The notes under the pieces: model-generated | What the model saw: only the letters and a program-made list of their open reading frames with translations | What the model was told of the DNA's origin: nothing | Database searches by the model: none | Position numbers and translations under genes: made by a program | Source: Chondrilla cf. caribensis | Lineage: Eukaryota; Porifera; Demospongiae; Chondrillida; Chondrillidae | Assembly: GCA_964020155.1 (NCBI GenBank) | Contig: OZ026553.1 | Span: 3,777,509-3,841,508, forward strand | Length of the DNA stretch: 64,000 bases | Reading direction: 5' to 3' | Shown here: positions 35,622 to 45,949 of the stretch, one piece after another | Position numbering within the stretch: position 1 is the stretch's first letter | Layout: each line of letters starts with the position of its first letter

Positions 35622-35692
<71 letters not shown>
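35622..35692. repeat. (CA)n microsatellite
   Basis: About 70 bases of pure CA; the counterpart in unit 2 is 61259-61312. Confidence 0.97.
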
Positions 35693-35694
<2 letters not shown>

Positions 35695-35952
35695 ATTCGG
35701 GTATACGACGGGTGCAGGTATCTACTGTTTGTGTAAAAGCACAAGTGCACGTATCTGTGTGCTTGTGTGTACGTACACACATTCAATACATATGCATACG
35801 TATGTATAACATGTATCCACACACAGGTGTATTCTAGGTGTGCAGTTTCATAGATTAAGGTTAGGATGAGGCACTAGTCTCACAGTGCCAGACCATGTAC
35901 ATATAGGGCAACTGTATTCATATTCCCTTCATTCCTACTACATAGTGAGTAC

Positions 35953-36107
35953 AGTGGAACCTCCATATTCCAACATCCTTTGCTATCCGACTGCATTCTG
36001 AGACATGCACAACGATTGTTATAGACTACATTGGAAAACGTGCTAACCTGTTTAATCCGACATGTTTTGTGTTGCCTAAATGTGTTGGATTATCAAGGTT
36101 CTGCTTT
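35953..36107. mobile_element. Pogo/Tigger-like MITE, unit 1 copy
   Basis: Starts CAGTGGAACCTCCATATTCC after TA and ends with GTTGGATTATCAAGGTTCTG, matching the intact 155-bp element at 61565-61719. Here the right terminus runs straight into the acceptor of the exon at 36110. Confidence 0.72.
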
Positions 36108-36109
36108 AG

Positions 36110-36199
36110 ACTTTGGAAGGTATCAGTGGTGAACTCCAAGATCACGAGGAAAGAGTGTATTCTATTCTCTCACACAATGCTGTCCAGATAGTGAACCAG
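36110..36199 (+). CDS. Unidentified plus-strand gene, exon D (unit 1)
   Basis: A 90-bp phase 0-0 exon, acceptor CTGCTTTAG, donor GTGTGT. It codes TLEGISGELQDHEERVYSIL followed by SHNAVQIVNQ, an amphipathic helical stretch. I do not recognise the family. Unit 2 has the same exon at 62089-62178 with four residue changes, so the frame appears conserved. Confidence 0.5.
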
Positions 36200-36725
36200 G
36201 TGTGTATGTAACAGTGTGATTCTCCTCTGATGTATGGCTTCATCATGGGATAAGTGTGTTTGCATGTACATATTTATTAAGAGTGTATTGATTTCCCCCA
36301 TCAAGACCTTGCAATATGTTGAACACTTCTATTGATAGATGTATGCACAGACTACCATGTGAGGAGTAGTTTATGACAGATTATTTTTCAATTGAATAAA
36401 GTGCTTTTAATACAAAACAAGTACTCATTCAATTGTCAACTGACATGCATTATCGTCCAAAGGTAGGTTCTCCTAATAATACAGCATGTCAACAACTTCT
36501 GCTATGAGTATTGTCCTGTTGGAATTACTAATAATAAGCTATATATGTACATACGTACAGTGGATATCCATCTCAATCCCAGTTCCAGTGAATGTCCAGT
36601 TTATCTGTCAAATGTGTTAATCCACCATATTTTTTGAAATTAATTGTGAATTATCAAGAATTCACCCTACATGCTTTGTTCCATCCTCAACTATGTACAT
36701 ACCTGCAATGTACCTATCCTTCTAG

Positions 36726-36834
36726 AAAGAAATCAAAGACACAGTGAGAGCTGGAGCTCAGGAGAAGGTGGACCAGTTCCTCGCTACTCAAGGAAGCATC
36801 CTCACCAAACCAATAGATCCTTATGTTAGGAAAG
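36726..36834 (+). CDS. Unidentified plus-strand gene, exon E
   Basis: A 109-bp exon, phase 0 to 1, acceptor CCTTCTAG, donor GTTTGT. It codes KEIKDTVRAGAQEKVDQFLA, then TQGSILTKPIDPYVRK. It joins exon D in frame. I cannot find it in unit 2. The protein may be helical; weak resemblance to the FLxxxxxIxxxPxxP part of NOSIP is not enough to assign it. Confidence 0.5.
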
Positions 36835-37109
36835 GTTTGTTGGTTGTCACTGTCTATGTGTGTGTGTACTTGACTAGGGAGAATGGTTGAAATATATTGT
36901 GTGTGCATGTATACATACAGTGTGTGTGCTCATTCCATGTACATACGAACATACATACATACTTACATGTACATGTGTGTGTAGTGGACCAATATTGATC
37001 ACAGTTTCAGTGTCATTTATTTCATTCAAGTAATTCTTGAATGAGATTTTAGCAGGGGAAGATCCTGGGAAGGGAGGAACTAATGCCCTCACCTGAACAA
37101 TGTGCTAAG

Positions 37110-37400
37110 GTGTCTTCATTAGAGAGGTTCTACTGTGTAGAACAGATTATCTTAGTACAAAAGTGTCCTCATTAGAGAGGTTTCACTGTGTAGAACAGCT
37201 CATCTTAGTACAAAAGTGTCCTCATTGGAGAGGTTTCACTGTGTAGAGCAGCTTATCTCAGTACAGAGGTGTCCTCATTAATGAGCTTCCATTGTATAAA
37301 ACAGCTTATCTTAGTACAGAGTTGTCCTCATTTGAGAGGTTCCACTATGTAGAACAGCTTATCTTGGTACAGAAGTGTCCTCATTGGAGAGGTCACACTC
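37110..37400. repeat. Tandem repeat, about 5 units of 53-57 bp
   Basis: Units built on GTGTCCTCATTAGAGAGGTT and TAGAACAGCTTATCTTAGTA. Same family as at 32760. Confidence 0.85.
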
Positions 37401-37516
37401 TGTGTACAGTTTATTGACAAGTGGCTGTAGTCATTATTTCTCTTGTTTGAGTACACAACTCACACATGTAGCTCATCCATTCTCTCCTTATCATTCTCTC
37501 CAATCTCAATTTACAG

Positions 37517-37560
37517 AAGTTTGTTTCCTGTTCAGATGCACAGATGAGAAAGCCATTTAT
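37517..37560 (+). pseudogene. NOSIP exon 3 pseudo-copy d, degenerate
   Basis: The TTTACAG acceptor and the start AAGTTTGTTTCCTGTTCAGA resemble the module, but the exon body is replaced after about 20 bases. Flanking sequence (ACTCACACATGTAGCTCATCC and the CA tract) keeps the module structure. Confidence 0.55.
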
Positions 37561-37794
37561 ATCAATCCTACATGTCACACATACTCACATGCATAGGTGT
37601 ACATGCACTGTTTCACAGCCAGGTACTGTGGGTGGATACGTAATTGTCTGGTATATTTGTATTCATGTGTCTGTAAGCACTAGCACATTATGTACTGTGC
37701 TCCACACATTGTGTGTGCACACACAAGTGTATTCTAGGTGTACAGTTTCATAGTGTGAGGATGTGTGTATGGAAGTATTTATTCAGATAGTTTA

Positions 37795-37813
37795 TCACAC
37801 ACACACACACACG

Positions 37814-37854
<41 letters not shown>

Positions 37855-37917
37855 ACACACACACGCACACACACACAAACACACATGCACACACACACAC
37901 GCACGCACGCACACACG

Positions 37918-37952
<35 letters not shown>
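37795..37952. repeat. (CA)n microsatellite with CG steps
   Basis: CA dinucleotides interrupted by CACGCACG. A GT-rich tract follows at 38041-38130, giving a pair of complementary tracts 90 bases apart that could form a foldback. Confidence 0.95.
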
Positions 37953-37954
<2 letters not shown>

Positions 37955-38089
37955 CTCACCATCATGCAGGTGTGTACATGTACATGTATAACTACTGTTT
38001 GTGTGTGGAAGCATAAGTGCATACTTCCGTGTGCTTTTAGGTGGTGTGTGTGTGTGCGTGTGTGTGTATGTGCATGCGTGCTTGCGTGC

Positions 38090-38133
<44 letters not shown>

Positions 38134-38542
38134 TAAACTATCTCTGTAAACACATTCAATGCATATGCATATGTATGACATGTATCCACACACAGGTGTA
38201 TTCTAGGTGTACAGTTTACAGTGTGATCACCATCTCATCACAAAGTGTGTTATTTCTGCAATACAAGGGTGGGAGACCACTAGGAGTGTGTAAAGACGGT
38301 ATAGCTGGCTGGACTAATTTCTCTTCAATGCTGTTGTGTAATTGAACCATTATGGTAACTGTGTACATACTTATGGAAGTTTAATTGGAATCATTTAGTA
38401 TCTTCTTATGTATGTATACATGTATGTTAGTATTATATTATTATACGTATGTACATATGTGTTACAGGAAAATGCACATACACGTGTGCTGTTTGTGTGT
38501 ATGTGGTTAAACATGGGTTGTGAGTTAATAAACTTTGATTTA

Positions 38543-38578
38543 GCTAAAAGAGATGATTGTAACCATATCAACCATGAA
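38543..38578 (+). CDS. Possible exon E2 of the unidentified plus-strand gene
   Basis: A 36-bp phase 1-1 stretch between TTTAG and GTCTAC, coding AKRDDCNHINHEG. The same 36 bp with TTTAG and GTCACC occurs in unit 2 at 63222-63257. Donors are weak, so this may not be an exon. Confidence 0.3.
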
Positions 38579-38854
38579 GGTCTACGTCAGATACAAACTA
38601 GCCACGTGAAAGCTCACTAACTCACAATCCACACCATTACTGGAACTATAGCGTGGGCCTTTAATTACCATATCATGCGTGCGTGTGTTTATGCCTTTAT
38701 GTACAATTGTACATACATGTATGTATGTTATCCATTCAGGTATGTGTGCTTGTGTTCATAGGTAGCAAATAGGCTGTTGAGTATGTAGTGATAATAATTA
38801 TGGCCATGTTTGTTTACAATGAACAACCTATTGTTTATCAATTCCCTACTACAG

Positions 38855-38919
38855 GAAGCCATATAACAGATCATGAGAGTAGATTGTACCCTTCATTGAA
38901 GTTGTACCTGATGTTGTAG
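38855..38919 (+). CDS. Unidentified plus-strand gene, terminal exon F (unit 1)
   Basis: Acceptor CTACTACAG, phase 1 in, coding SHITDHESRLYPSLKLYLML and a TAG stop. It joins exon E in frame. Conserved in unit 2 (63507-63571) and partly at 1268-1342. It marks the boundary between duplicated units. Confidence 0.5.
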
Positions 38920-40358
38920 TGGAGGTGATGGTGGTGGAAGCTGTTCAGCAGAAGATAATGGAGGTGGTGTTGGGGTAACATTCAGTAATGAGTTCTGTAC
39001 AATGTGACACACGTACATACGTAGTACACAGATAGTATAGTCTGACATGGACCAGACTCTATTTGCCATTTTTTTAAGAATAGTAATTATTGTTTTGCCT
39101 CAGTGAAAAGAAATGGTCAATCACTACTCACCTACACCAGACAAACCAAATGTGGTGTAAAATTACCACTACAGTAAATGTAGTTTTTTTCCACATTCTT
39201 TTCAACTTAATTTTACTTAAACACAATGCTTACACAATAATGTATTCAGTGATTGATATCTGTTCCTATTGGAAATCATAGTAATAATTCTTTAATTATT
39301 ATTATGTCCTACAATTATAATGAAGATTTATATTGTATGTATACATACCATGCACTATACCTTATTTAGTGGTTAAGACATAGGCACAAGGGCATTATGA
39401 CATATAAAATACCGAGTCCCGAGGGCGAGTGTATTTTATATGTCATAATGCCCTTGTGTCCATGTCTTAACCATTATAGCATCCGTTGCTAATGCTTTAT
39501 ACTGTTGCTAGCGCTTTATACATTATAAAATTGTTGTATAATAGTACTGTTTCTATGGTAACGGATGCTATTATTTTATATCGCACCCATACTTAGTATA
39601 ATATTGCATACTATTATAAAATTATTATAAGTGTTATAGTATAATTTTTACCTAATATTAATATTATTCCACTCTATAATAGTGATAATAATCCATCTAT
39701 ATAGATCTAGGTATATTCATAGATCTGTGATAATTAGGTGCATCTGAAGTTCAATTATAATAATTATTGTTACGTACGTATATAATATATAGATATATAA
39801 ATATAGCATGAATGCACAATGATTGGCCAAGGTATTATACATGCAATACATAATGCTTGCCAAGTACAAAATCTCAAACCATATGAAAAGAGGGTTGTTT
39901 GGCTAGCCTGGTAACATCTTGCATGTGGATAATTAAGTTGCATGATATTTATTTTGATAATTAAGTTTAATGGAATCCTCTAACCATATTGTTATTATTA
40001 TTTATTACGGCTGGAAATTTTGTTACACCGAACATTACCAGAGCTAACCAGCTTATACTGCTATACATCTTTGTCATGTGGTATATAGTAGTCAGCTGCT
40101 GATCGCAAAACATATAATTTGGTGTATATATTATACTTAATACACAATAATAATTATTATTACTATAATAATACTGTTTATATAGCATTATCAAAATTTG
40201 CAATTTGAGTTATACACAGATTCAACAGATACTGACATGATAAATATTATAATAATACATCCCCTACGGTAAAATAATGTACTACTGCAAGTTGTTATAG
40301 ATGCAATGACAATTTTAATAAACATACACAATAAAATAATGTTGAACAGTCAAGTAGT
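38920..40358. other. Unit junction spacer
   Basis: AT-rich DNA between convergent gene ends. About 38920-39120 and 39660-39880 match 63572-63800 and 63810-64000, so this junction recurs at the right edge of the window. It contains the foldback at 39369-39482 and no gene. Confidence 0.6.
39369..39482. repeat. Long near-perfect palindrome (foldback element)
   Basis: The arm TTAAGACATAGGCACAAGGG continues through GCATTATGACATATAAAATA and returns as its near-exact complement after a GC-rich loop (CCGAGTCCCGAGGGCG). Arms are about 40 bp. A second, smaller inverted pair (ATAGCATCCGTTGC / GTAACGGATGCTAT) follows up to about 39572. Probably a MITE; it is missing from the matching position at 63.8 kb. 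Confidence 0.88.
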
Positions 40359-40648
40359 TCAAATGTCACTCCAAGATGGGTTGCTCCCGACTTCCTTCTC
40401 CAGGACATCGGCCACATTCGGTCCTTTGGATTCTTTCATTATTTTCAACAGAAACCCCCATGTTGGAGGGAATAGAATCCTAGACCTGCCATCCCTTCAG
40501 TATCGTAGAGCCAGTATTCCACCAAGGGACTGGTCTGATCTCAAAGATTGAGCTTCATCCACTGGTACCCCCAAACTGACAGCCAAAGAGTGCCAAACTG
40601 GAACCTAATCCAATACACCATGGAGGCCAATGTCTGATGGTATTTTCC
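40359..40648 (-). pseudogene. Death-domain exon, broken
   Basis: Close relative of the G1 death-domain exon (WHSLAVSLGVPVDEA, GGILALRY, PPTWGFLLK, NVADVLEKEV), with acceptor CTACTAG and a final TGA. Two internal stops: TAG at 40605-40607 and TGA at 40497-40499. In the unit order it stands where the G1 death domain stands in unit 1. Confidence 0.85.
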
Positions 40649-40785
40649 CTAGTAGGCAGATAAAAGAATATACGTATGTATATGCATGGTGATTCAGAAT
40701 GAAGACTTATATTATATAATATACGTATGCATGGTGATTCAGAATGAAGACTTATATTATGCATTGCAAAAATATGGTCACTTAC

Positions 40786-40865
40786 CATAGACCTCGGGAG
40801 GGGGTGGGGAGTGAGGACTATCCATTTCAGAGGTCTCGACGACCTGTCACTGTTTGGTAGGGGTA
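40786..40865 (-). pseudogene. Linker exon of the broken death-domain gene
   Basis: TTACAG acceptor and GTAAGT donor with a Pro/Ser-rich end (SEMDSPHSPPPPEVY). Its 80-bp length breaks the phase 1-1 rule that all linker exons of G1 and G2 obey, so it seems frameshifted. Confidence 0.55.
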
Positions 40866-41168
40866 CTGTAACATAAAATTATAGTAATTTAATGATATGT
40901 TAACGTAAATAATCCAAAAGTATATGTAGTATGGTAGCAGTGGGTGACTGTATATAAGTATAATTACTGTATTGAAAGGGTACGTGTATGTCAAATGCAC
41001 CACTGTGACAATATATTTAACATTGCATCACTTACAAGATTAATACAATAATTATGATTGAAAATGAACAGCTATGAATCAAAGTGTAGAGTGTGCACTA
41101 CATGTCCCCCTAGTGTAGACATTAGAAATTACATATGCCTAAACATGTTCCTGTCAATCCACCATATA

Positions 41169-41337
41169 CAGTGAATTCTTGTTAATCCACCACCACTTCA
41201 TCCACTAAATGTTTTAATCCACCATAATTTCCCAGTACCAATATACTGTACAAGGGCCAATGAAGTTAATCTGCCAAACTCATTATTCCACCATATTCTT
41301 TGAAAATGAATTGCGGCAGATTGATGAGTATTCACTG
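41169..41337. mobile_element. 169-bp TA-flanked MITE
   Basis: Inverted ends CAGTGAATTCTTGTTAATCC and (reverse complement of right end) CAGTGAATACTCATCAATCT, with TA on both sides. TAATCCACCA motifs recur inside. A fragment of the same family is at 48304-48358, and a degraded relative at 36557-36668. Confidence 0.78.
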
Positions 41338-41646
41338 TATAGACAGGCACACTCTTCTTGTATTAACACGCAGAGTCAAATGAGTATGCATTTGTGGAAC
41401 CATGACTACAAGGCTTGCAATTGCCTTAGCTAATTTCAATAAAAAATAATGCAAAAACTGTGTCTGTCTGTGTATGCCTCGTCATGATTTCATTCATATA
41501 AATGTTCTTTACCCAATAATCATCTATCCATTGGTGCTATGTGTCTTACACTGTTGCCTTTCGGCCAAGGATCTCACACAATATCAAACTCATATCACAC
41601 ACAACAGTAATAACTATTCTAATGGGATACAGATTAGATTTCATAC

Positions 41647-41688
41647 CTTTCTGGTGTTTCTCATTAGGGCAGGATCCAACATCAGAAT
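41647..41688 (-). pseudogene. Small linker exon, probably of the broken death-domain gene
   Basis: A 42-bp phase 1-1 exon between TCCAACAG and GTATGA coding SDVGSCPNEKHQK. Its size and phase match the small linker exons in G2. Assigned by position and phase only. Confidence 0.4.
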
Positions 41689-42211
41689 CTGTTGGAATAA
41701 AATTGAATATAGTAATTCCATTTCAAAATATTCCCACAGACACATTCATACATAAAAATAACAACAAAGTGTGAAATTAGTCCAATAACTATATGTAACA
41801 ATACGTATATGTATTTTATCATAAAAACTGCTTAACTTGAAGACGGTATGCCACAAAGCACAACTTATACGTCCCTTATGAGTACAGTGTTTTACAGAGT
41901 AAAAAAACCCGAGCTCATACCACATTGGTATAGATTACAAGTTGATTGATTTGATTTCAGGCTGAATCACGTCATACAAAATGTCAATGGTTACAGTGAC
42001 TTTTAAAGCTGCCCCGACAGACTCAATTCCAGTTAACATTACTGAGTGGAATGATTGTCTCATCTTTCTACTGACAGTTACTGATAGGTCGACTTAGACT
42101 AGAGTAGAGTACTGAGAGTACCTGTGATTACACGTTTTGAATACTACTCCGATACTCAGAAACGCTAGCTAATTCCTCTATTATATCTACCAGCGACAGA
42201 CAAACAAGCAC

Positions 42212-42297
42212 CTGTCCCTCCAGATCTGCTGGTTCCTCCTTCAGAGGTCACTGGGACAACGTCTTTATCCCCGCCACGCTTTCCTACTTTCCTTGGA
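42212..42297 (-). pseudogene. Candidate upstream exon of the broken death-domain gene
   Basis: An 86-bp stretch between TTCTTACAG and GTGCTT, open only in phase 2 (PRKVGKRGGDKDVVPVTSEG). A Ser-rich start (MDAFTSSSDSSSSLGSCGPA from 42596) lies upstream, but its splice phase does not match. Confidence 0.3.
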
Positions 42298-42714
42298 CTG
42301 TAAGAATGAAATGGAAAACTCTTGCTCCAAGAACCACGTGTTGGAAACCACGTCCTCGGATCATAGTTTCAAGTTTTAAATTTGAAGTCGGTGTTGAACT
42401 CAGGCCTTCCTCAATAGCTCACGTATTCGAGCCTTGTTATAGAAAGAAAGAGCCGTCCAAATTATGGTCAGCGTTGCGTTTTATCTTGATCTACTTCATC
42501 GCATGCATTTATTGTTTCTTTTGGTATTTCAACCATAGCCGGCCCACAAGAGCCTAATGATGAAGAAGAATCTGAAGATGAAGTAAAAGCGTCCATTCCG
42601 CACTGAGTCAGAATACGAACGAGGAGCAGAATAAGGAAATGTCACTATTCCCCCTCCCTTACAATGTCTCTCGATCAATGTGAGCATGTGTAGTGTAGCT
42701 CAAGGGTGAAATGG

Positions 42715-43318
42715 TATGCTACTTGGACTTGGTAGTCTAGTGTCCTTCTGTCATTGAACTATTGAAACAAGTTCATGTCAACCATGTCTCTGTAGGCAGG
42801 GCATTCACTATTTTACTTAATTCACAGCCGTCCATACCTCAATGCTAACTATGTCTAAAGATGCCTAGCTGTCTTACTTCACCTTATGCCCTCGGTATTT
42901 CTCGTTAAATAAAGTAGCAACAGAGTGCTAAGGATCCAGGGTGGGTGCTTATTATTAACACTGCCCAATCCGGGTACATGTATTGGGGGATTGGAATCAA
43001 TTGTAATAAATGGACATGGTGTCATATTCCACTTGGACTTGGTAGTCTAGTGTCCTTCTGTCATTGAACTATTGAAACAAGTTCATGTCAACCTTGTCTC
43101 CATAGGCAGGGCATTCACCTCTTCACTTACCTCACAACCGTTCATAGCTCAATGCTAACTACGTCTAAAGATGCCAAGCTGTATTTCTCGTTGGATAAAG
43201 GGGCAACAGAGTGCTAAGGAGCTAGGGTGAACGCTTATTATTAACACTGCCCAATCCAGGTACATGTATTGGGGGGTTGGAATCAATTGTAATATATGGA
43301 CATGGTGTCATATTCAAA
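42715..43318. repeat. Two direct copies of a roughly 300-bp repeat
   Basis: 42718-43018 and 43029-43318 are near identical, beginning ACTTGGACTTGGTAGTCTAG and ending TGGACATGGTGTCATATTC. The second copy lacks about 20 bases in the middle. No coding signal. Confidence 0.9.
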
Positions 43319-44576
43319 TGATTACATTATTGACCGCACCAACTTTGCTGGATGTTATCAATGATGACTTGGAATTCTGCAAGTTTGGCGGCCATTTTGT
43401 AGTGACACGCCCCCTGACTTGATGATGACGTTGTGCAAAGTGTGCACGTTCTATGACATATTCGTTTGCATATGGCAATCGTTTGTATATTACAATTGAT
43501 TCGGGGGATTTATGCGCCTTTGTTCATTACAGTCTGAAATACAGCAGGGTGGTGTACCCTGTTCCAGCCATACCCTGGAAAGCACTAGTATGTGCTGGTC
43601 ATATTTTTACGTTTTTCCAGCAATTGGAATTGTTGTGTTAATTAACATGGCTAGCTAGTGACTGTAGTGGTGACCATACTCTAACCCATGCTACGTACAT
43701 AATATTACCCATTAAAGCAGGTATGATCTAAGAAAGAGACTTGGAAATTAATTTGTGTCTTAGATGTGGTTTTACTTCAGCATAGTAAGAACTTCTCCAT
43801 TGTTGTTAAGATGTGTTTGGCCATACATTGAAAGGCACACTAAATCTGTACTTCTTATCAGAGATACTTACTATTAGTACTGGTTGACATAGTGTACATG
43901 AGCTAAGACTGAGACTGAGTGAGGTGTACTCACTAACCAGGAGTATGCAGCTAACTAGGTACTTACTAAGCAAGTTGCATTGTATTATTTTTTATTGCCT
44001 TTGTTAAGTGTATTCATTGCCTCCACATGCAGGTACAATGGAAAGAGAAGGCACTGGAGAAGAACAAAACAGAACCTGTAGTGTAGTACGGCCATTATTT
44101 GGAACAATGTACTTGTTCGTGTGTGTCAATGAATCCTGCCCACTGTGGCACGACTGTTTCAAATAATTATGACATTTACAAATGTGGGCACATGTACGTA
44201 TGTATAATGAGTGATCTAGTATAGTGGAGGCATATATATATCAGTGCGATTGCCTCCAAGTATGACAGTGCACAATATGCATAATAATTATTATATATTA
44301 TACAGTGCATAAAATTTAATATATAATATTATTATTTTCTATAGCTATATATATATTATAAGACCATTATGATTAAAGGCCACAGTATAAATATATAATA
44401 TTATATATATATATATATACACATGCATGATTGATAAAATTAATCTGAACAATGATATAATTATAATAATATTATGTACTCAACATATACAATAAATGCA
44501 AACAAAAAATTGTACACATGCATATGCATGTGTTGTAACATGCAGGAGAGTTGATCATGCATGACAAGAATAAATG
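43319..44576. other. Intergenic DNA upstream of the broken gene and downstream of G2
   Basis: No gene recognised. 44270-44500 is very AT-rich with TATATA runs. An open frame at 43453-43641 plus has no supporting features. Confidence 0.55.
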
Positions 44577-44872
44577 TCATTTCTTCTGATCTTCACTCCA
44601 TGTTGGATTTTTGATGGCTTTATTTTCCAAATCTTTTGCAACTTTCGTTCCAAAGGTAGCTTCTACTTGTTGTAGTAGGAACCTCCATGTTGAGGGGTAG
44701 GACTTTCCAGAGAGACCGTCCCTCCAGTATTTTAGGGCTAGTAGACCACCGAGAGGTTTTGTATCATAAATCTGCACATGGTCAACAGGAACTCCCAGGT
44801 TAACAGCCAGAGAGTACCAAAGTGGTCTCAACAGCAGAACATTATTGAGACCGACATCTGATGGAGTCAGAC
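44577..44872 (-). CDS. G2 last exon: death domain and stop
   Basis: A 296-bp exon after CATCACAG, ending in TGA. LWYSLAVNLGVPVDHVQIYD, GGLLALKYWRD, STWRFLLQQVEATFG and VAKDLENKAI match the death-domain helices. Clearly more distant from the G1 death domain than the rest of the two genes are from each other. Confidence 0.85.
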
Positions 44873-45918
44873 CTGTGATGATGGAAACAGAAATGTAATA
44901 TTATTGCTGTATGCTCTGACCAACAGACACTGACTGTATCTCACTAGTACTCACTGTAGAACTCCAGACTCTGAGGGTGTTGAGAGGAGGACGTATCCCC
45001 TGCAGAGGTACTGGGTGGCTGTGGTATGTCGCCAGTTGACATGGGCACTGCAAAAATTCAAATGTAAATGTGAAATGACACTGTGATAATGTCCATAATA
45101 TAATACATGCAAGTATATACAATCCTTCATACTTGAACAAATGGGCAGATAGATGAACAGACATAATGTACACATGTATTATGTGTGACATACATACGTA
45201 CATATGTGGTTCTACACAGAATATAGCTCTCATCTGTAAACTACAGCTTACTCCTCCTCACCTGATACCTGTCCTCTACACTAGTGATGCTAGCCCATGT
45301 TCATTGTGGATGCACAGTACTACATGTTCCAATTACACCAGTACATGTTCCCATAGTGTATAGAATTTGCTACATAAACACCTCACTAGTGTATCCTGTG
45401 TTGGTTCTATGTCCTTCTTAGTCTAGTGTATAGTGTGTCCACTACAAGTTGTGTATGTGGACTGCCAGCTATGTACGCGTTTCCCTGGTTTGTGTGTCAG
45501 TTACATATTGACCTATACTGTATAGTAGAGGACACACTACATGTTCCTCTAGTGTGAAATCCGTGCATGTCCTCTCACATAATAATATGATGTCCACAAC
45601 ACACAATTCCCTTAAATTGTAGACATAGATTCTCACTTTGAAATGCATTGGTTTCCCGCTCTGGAGACGCAGACTCTAAATAAAGTTGAAAGGAACAGAT
45701 TATTCATAGTAATAGTTTTATGCATCTGAGGAACAGGGATTGGCTGTGGATCCCCCATGGATGTGAATCATTCTCTGATAAACCTAAAAATCTCCAATAA
45801 AACCTACCTTTTCTATTGAGACCTGCCGACTCTTGTGTTCCCACACCAGGAGATACTGGAACTAATGAGCAGTAGAATGATAGTTATTAACATGTCAATA
45901 ATCTAATGTGTAAATACT

Positions 45919-45949
<31 letters not shown>

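Noticed and set aside
42306..42557. Plus-strand 83-codon frame
   Set aside because: No acceptor or donor, no homologue in unit 1, and it overlaps a better-supported minus-strand exon context.
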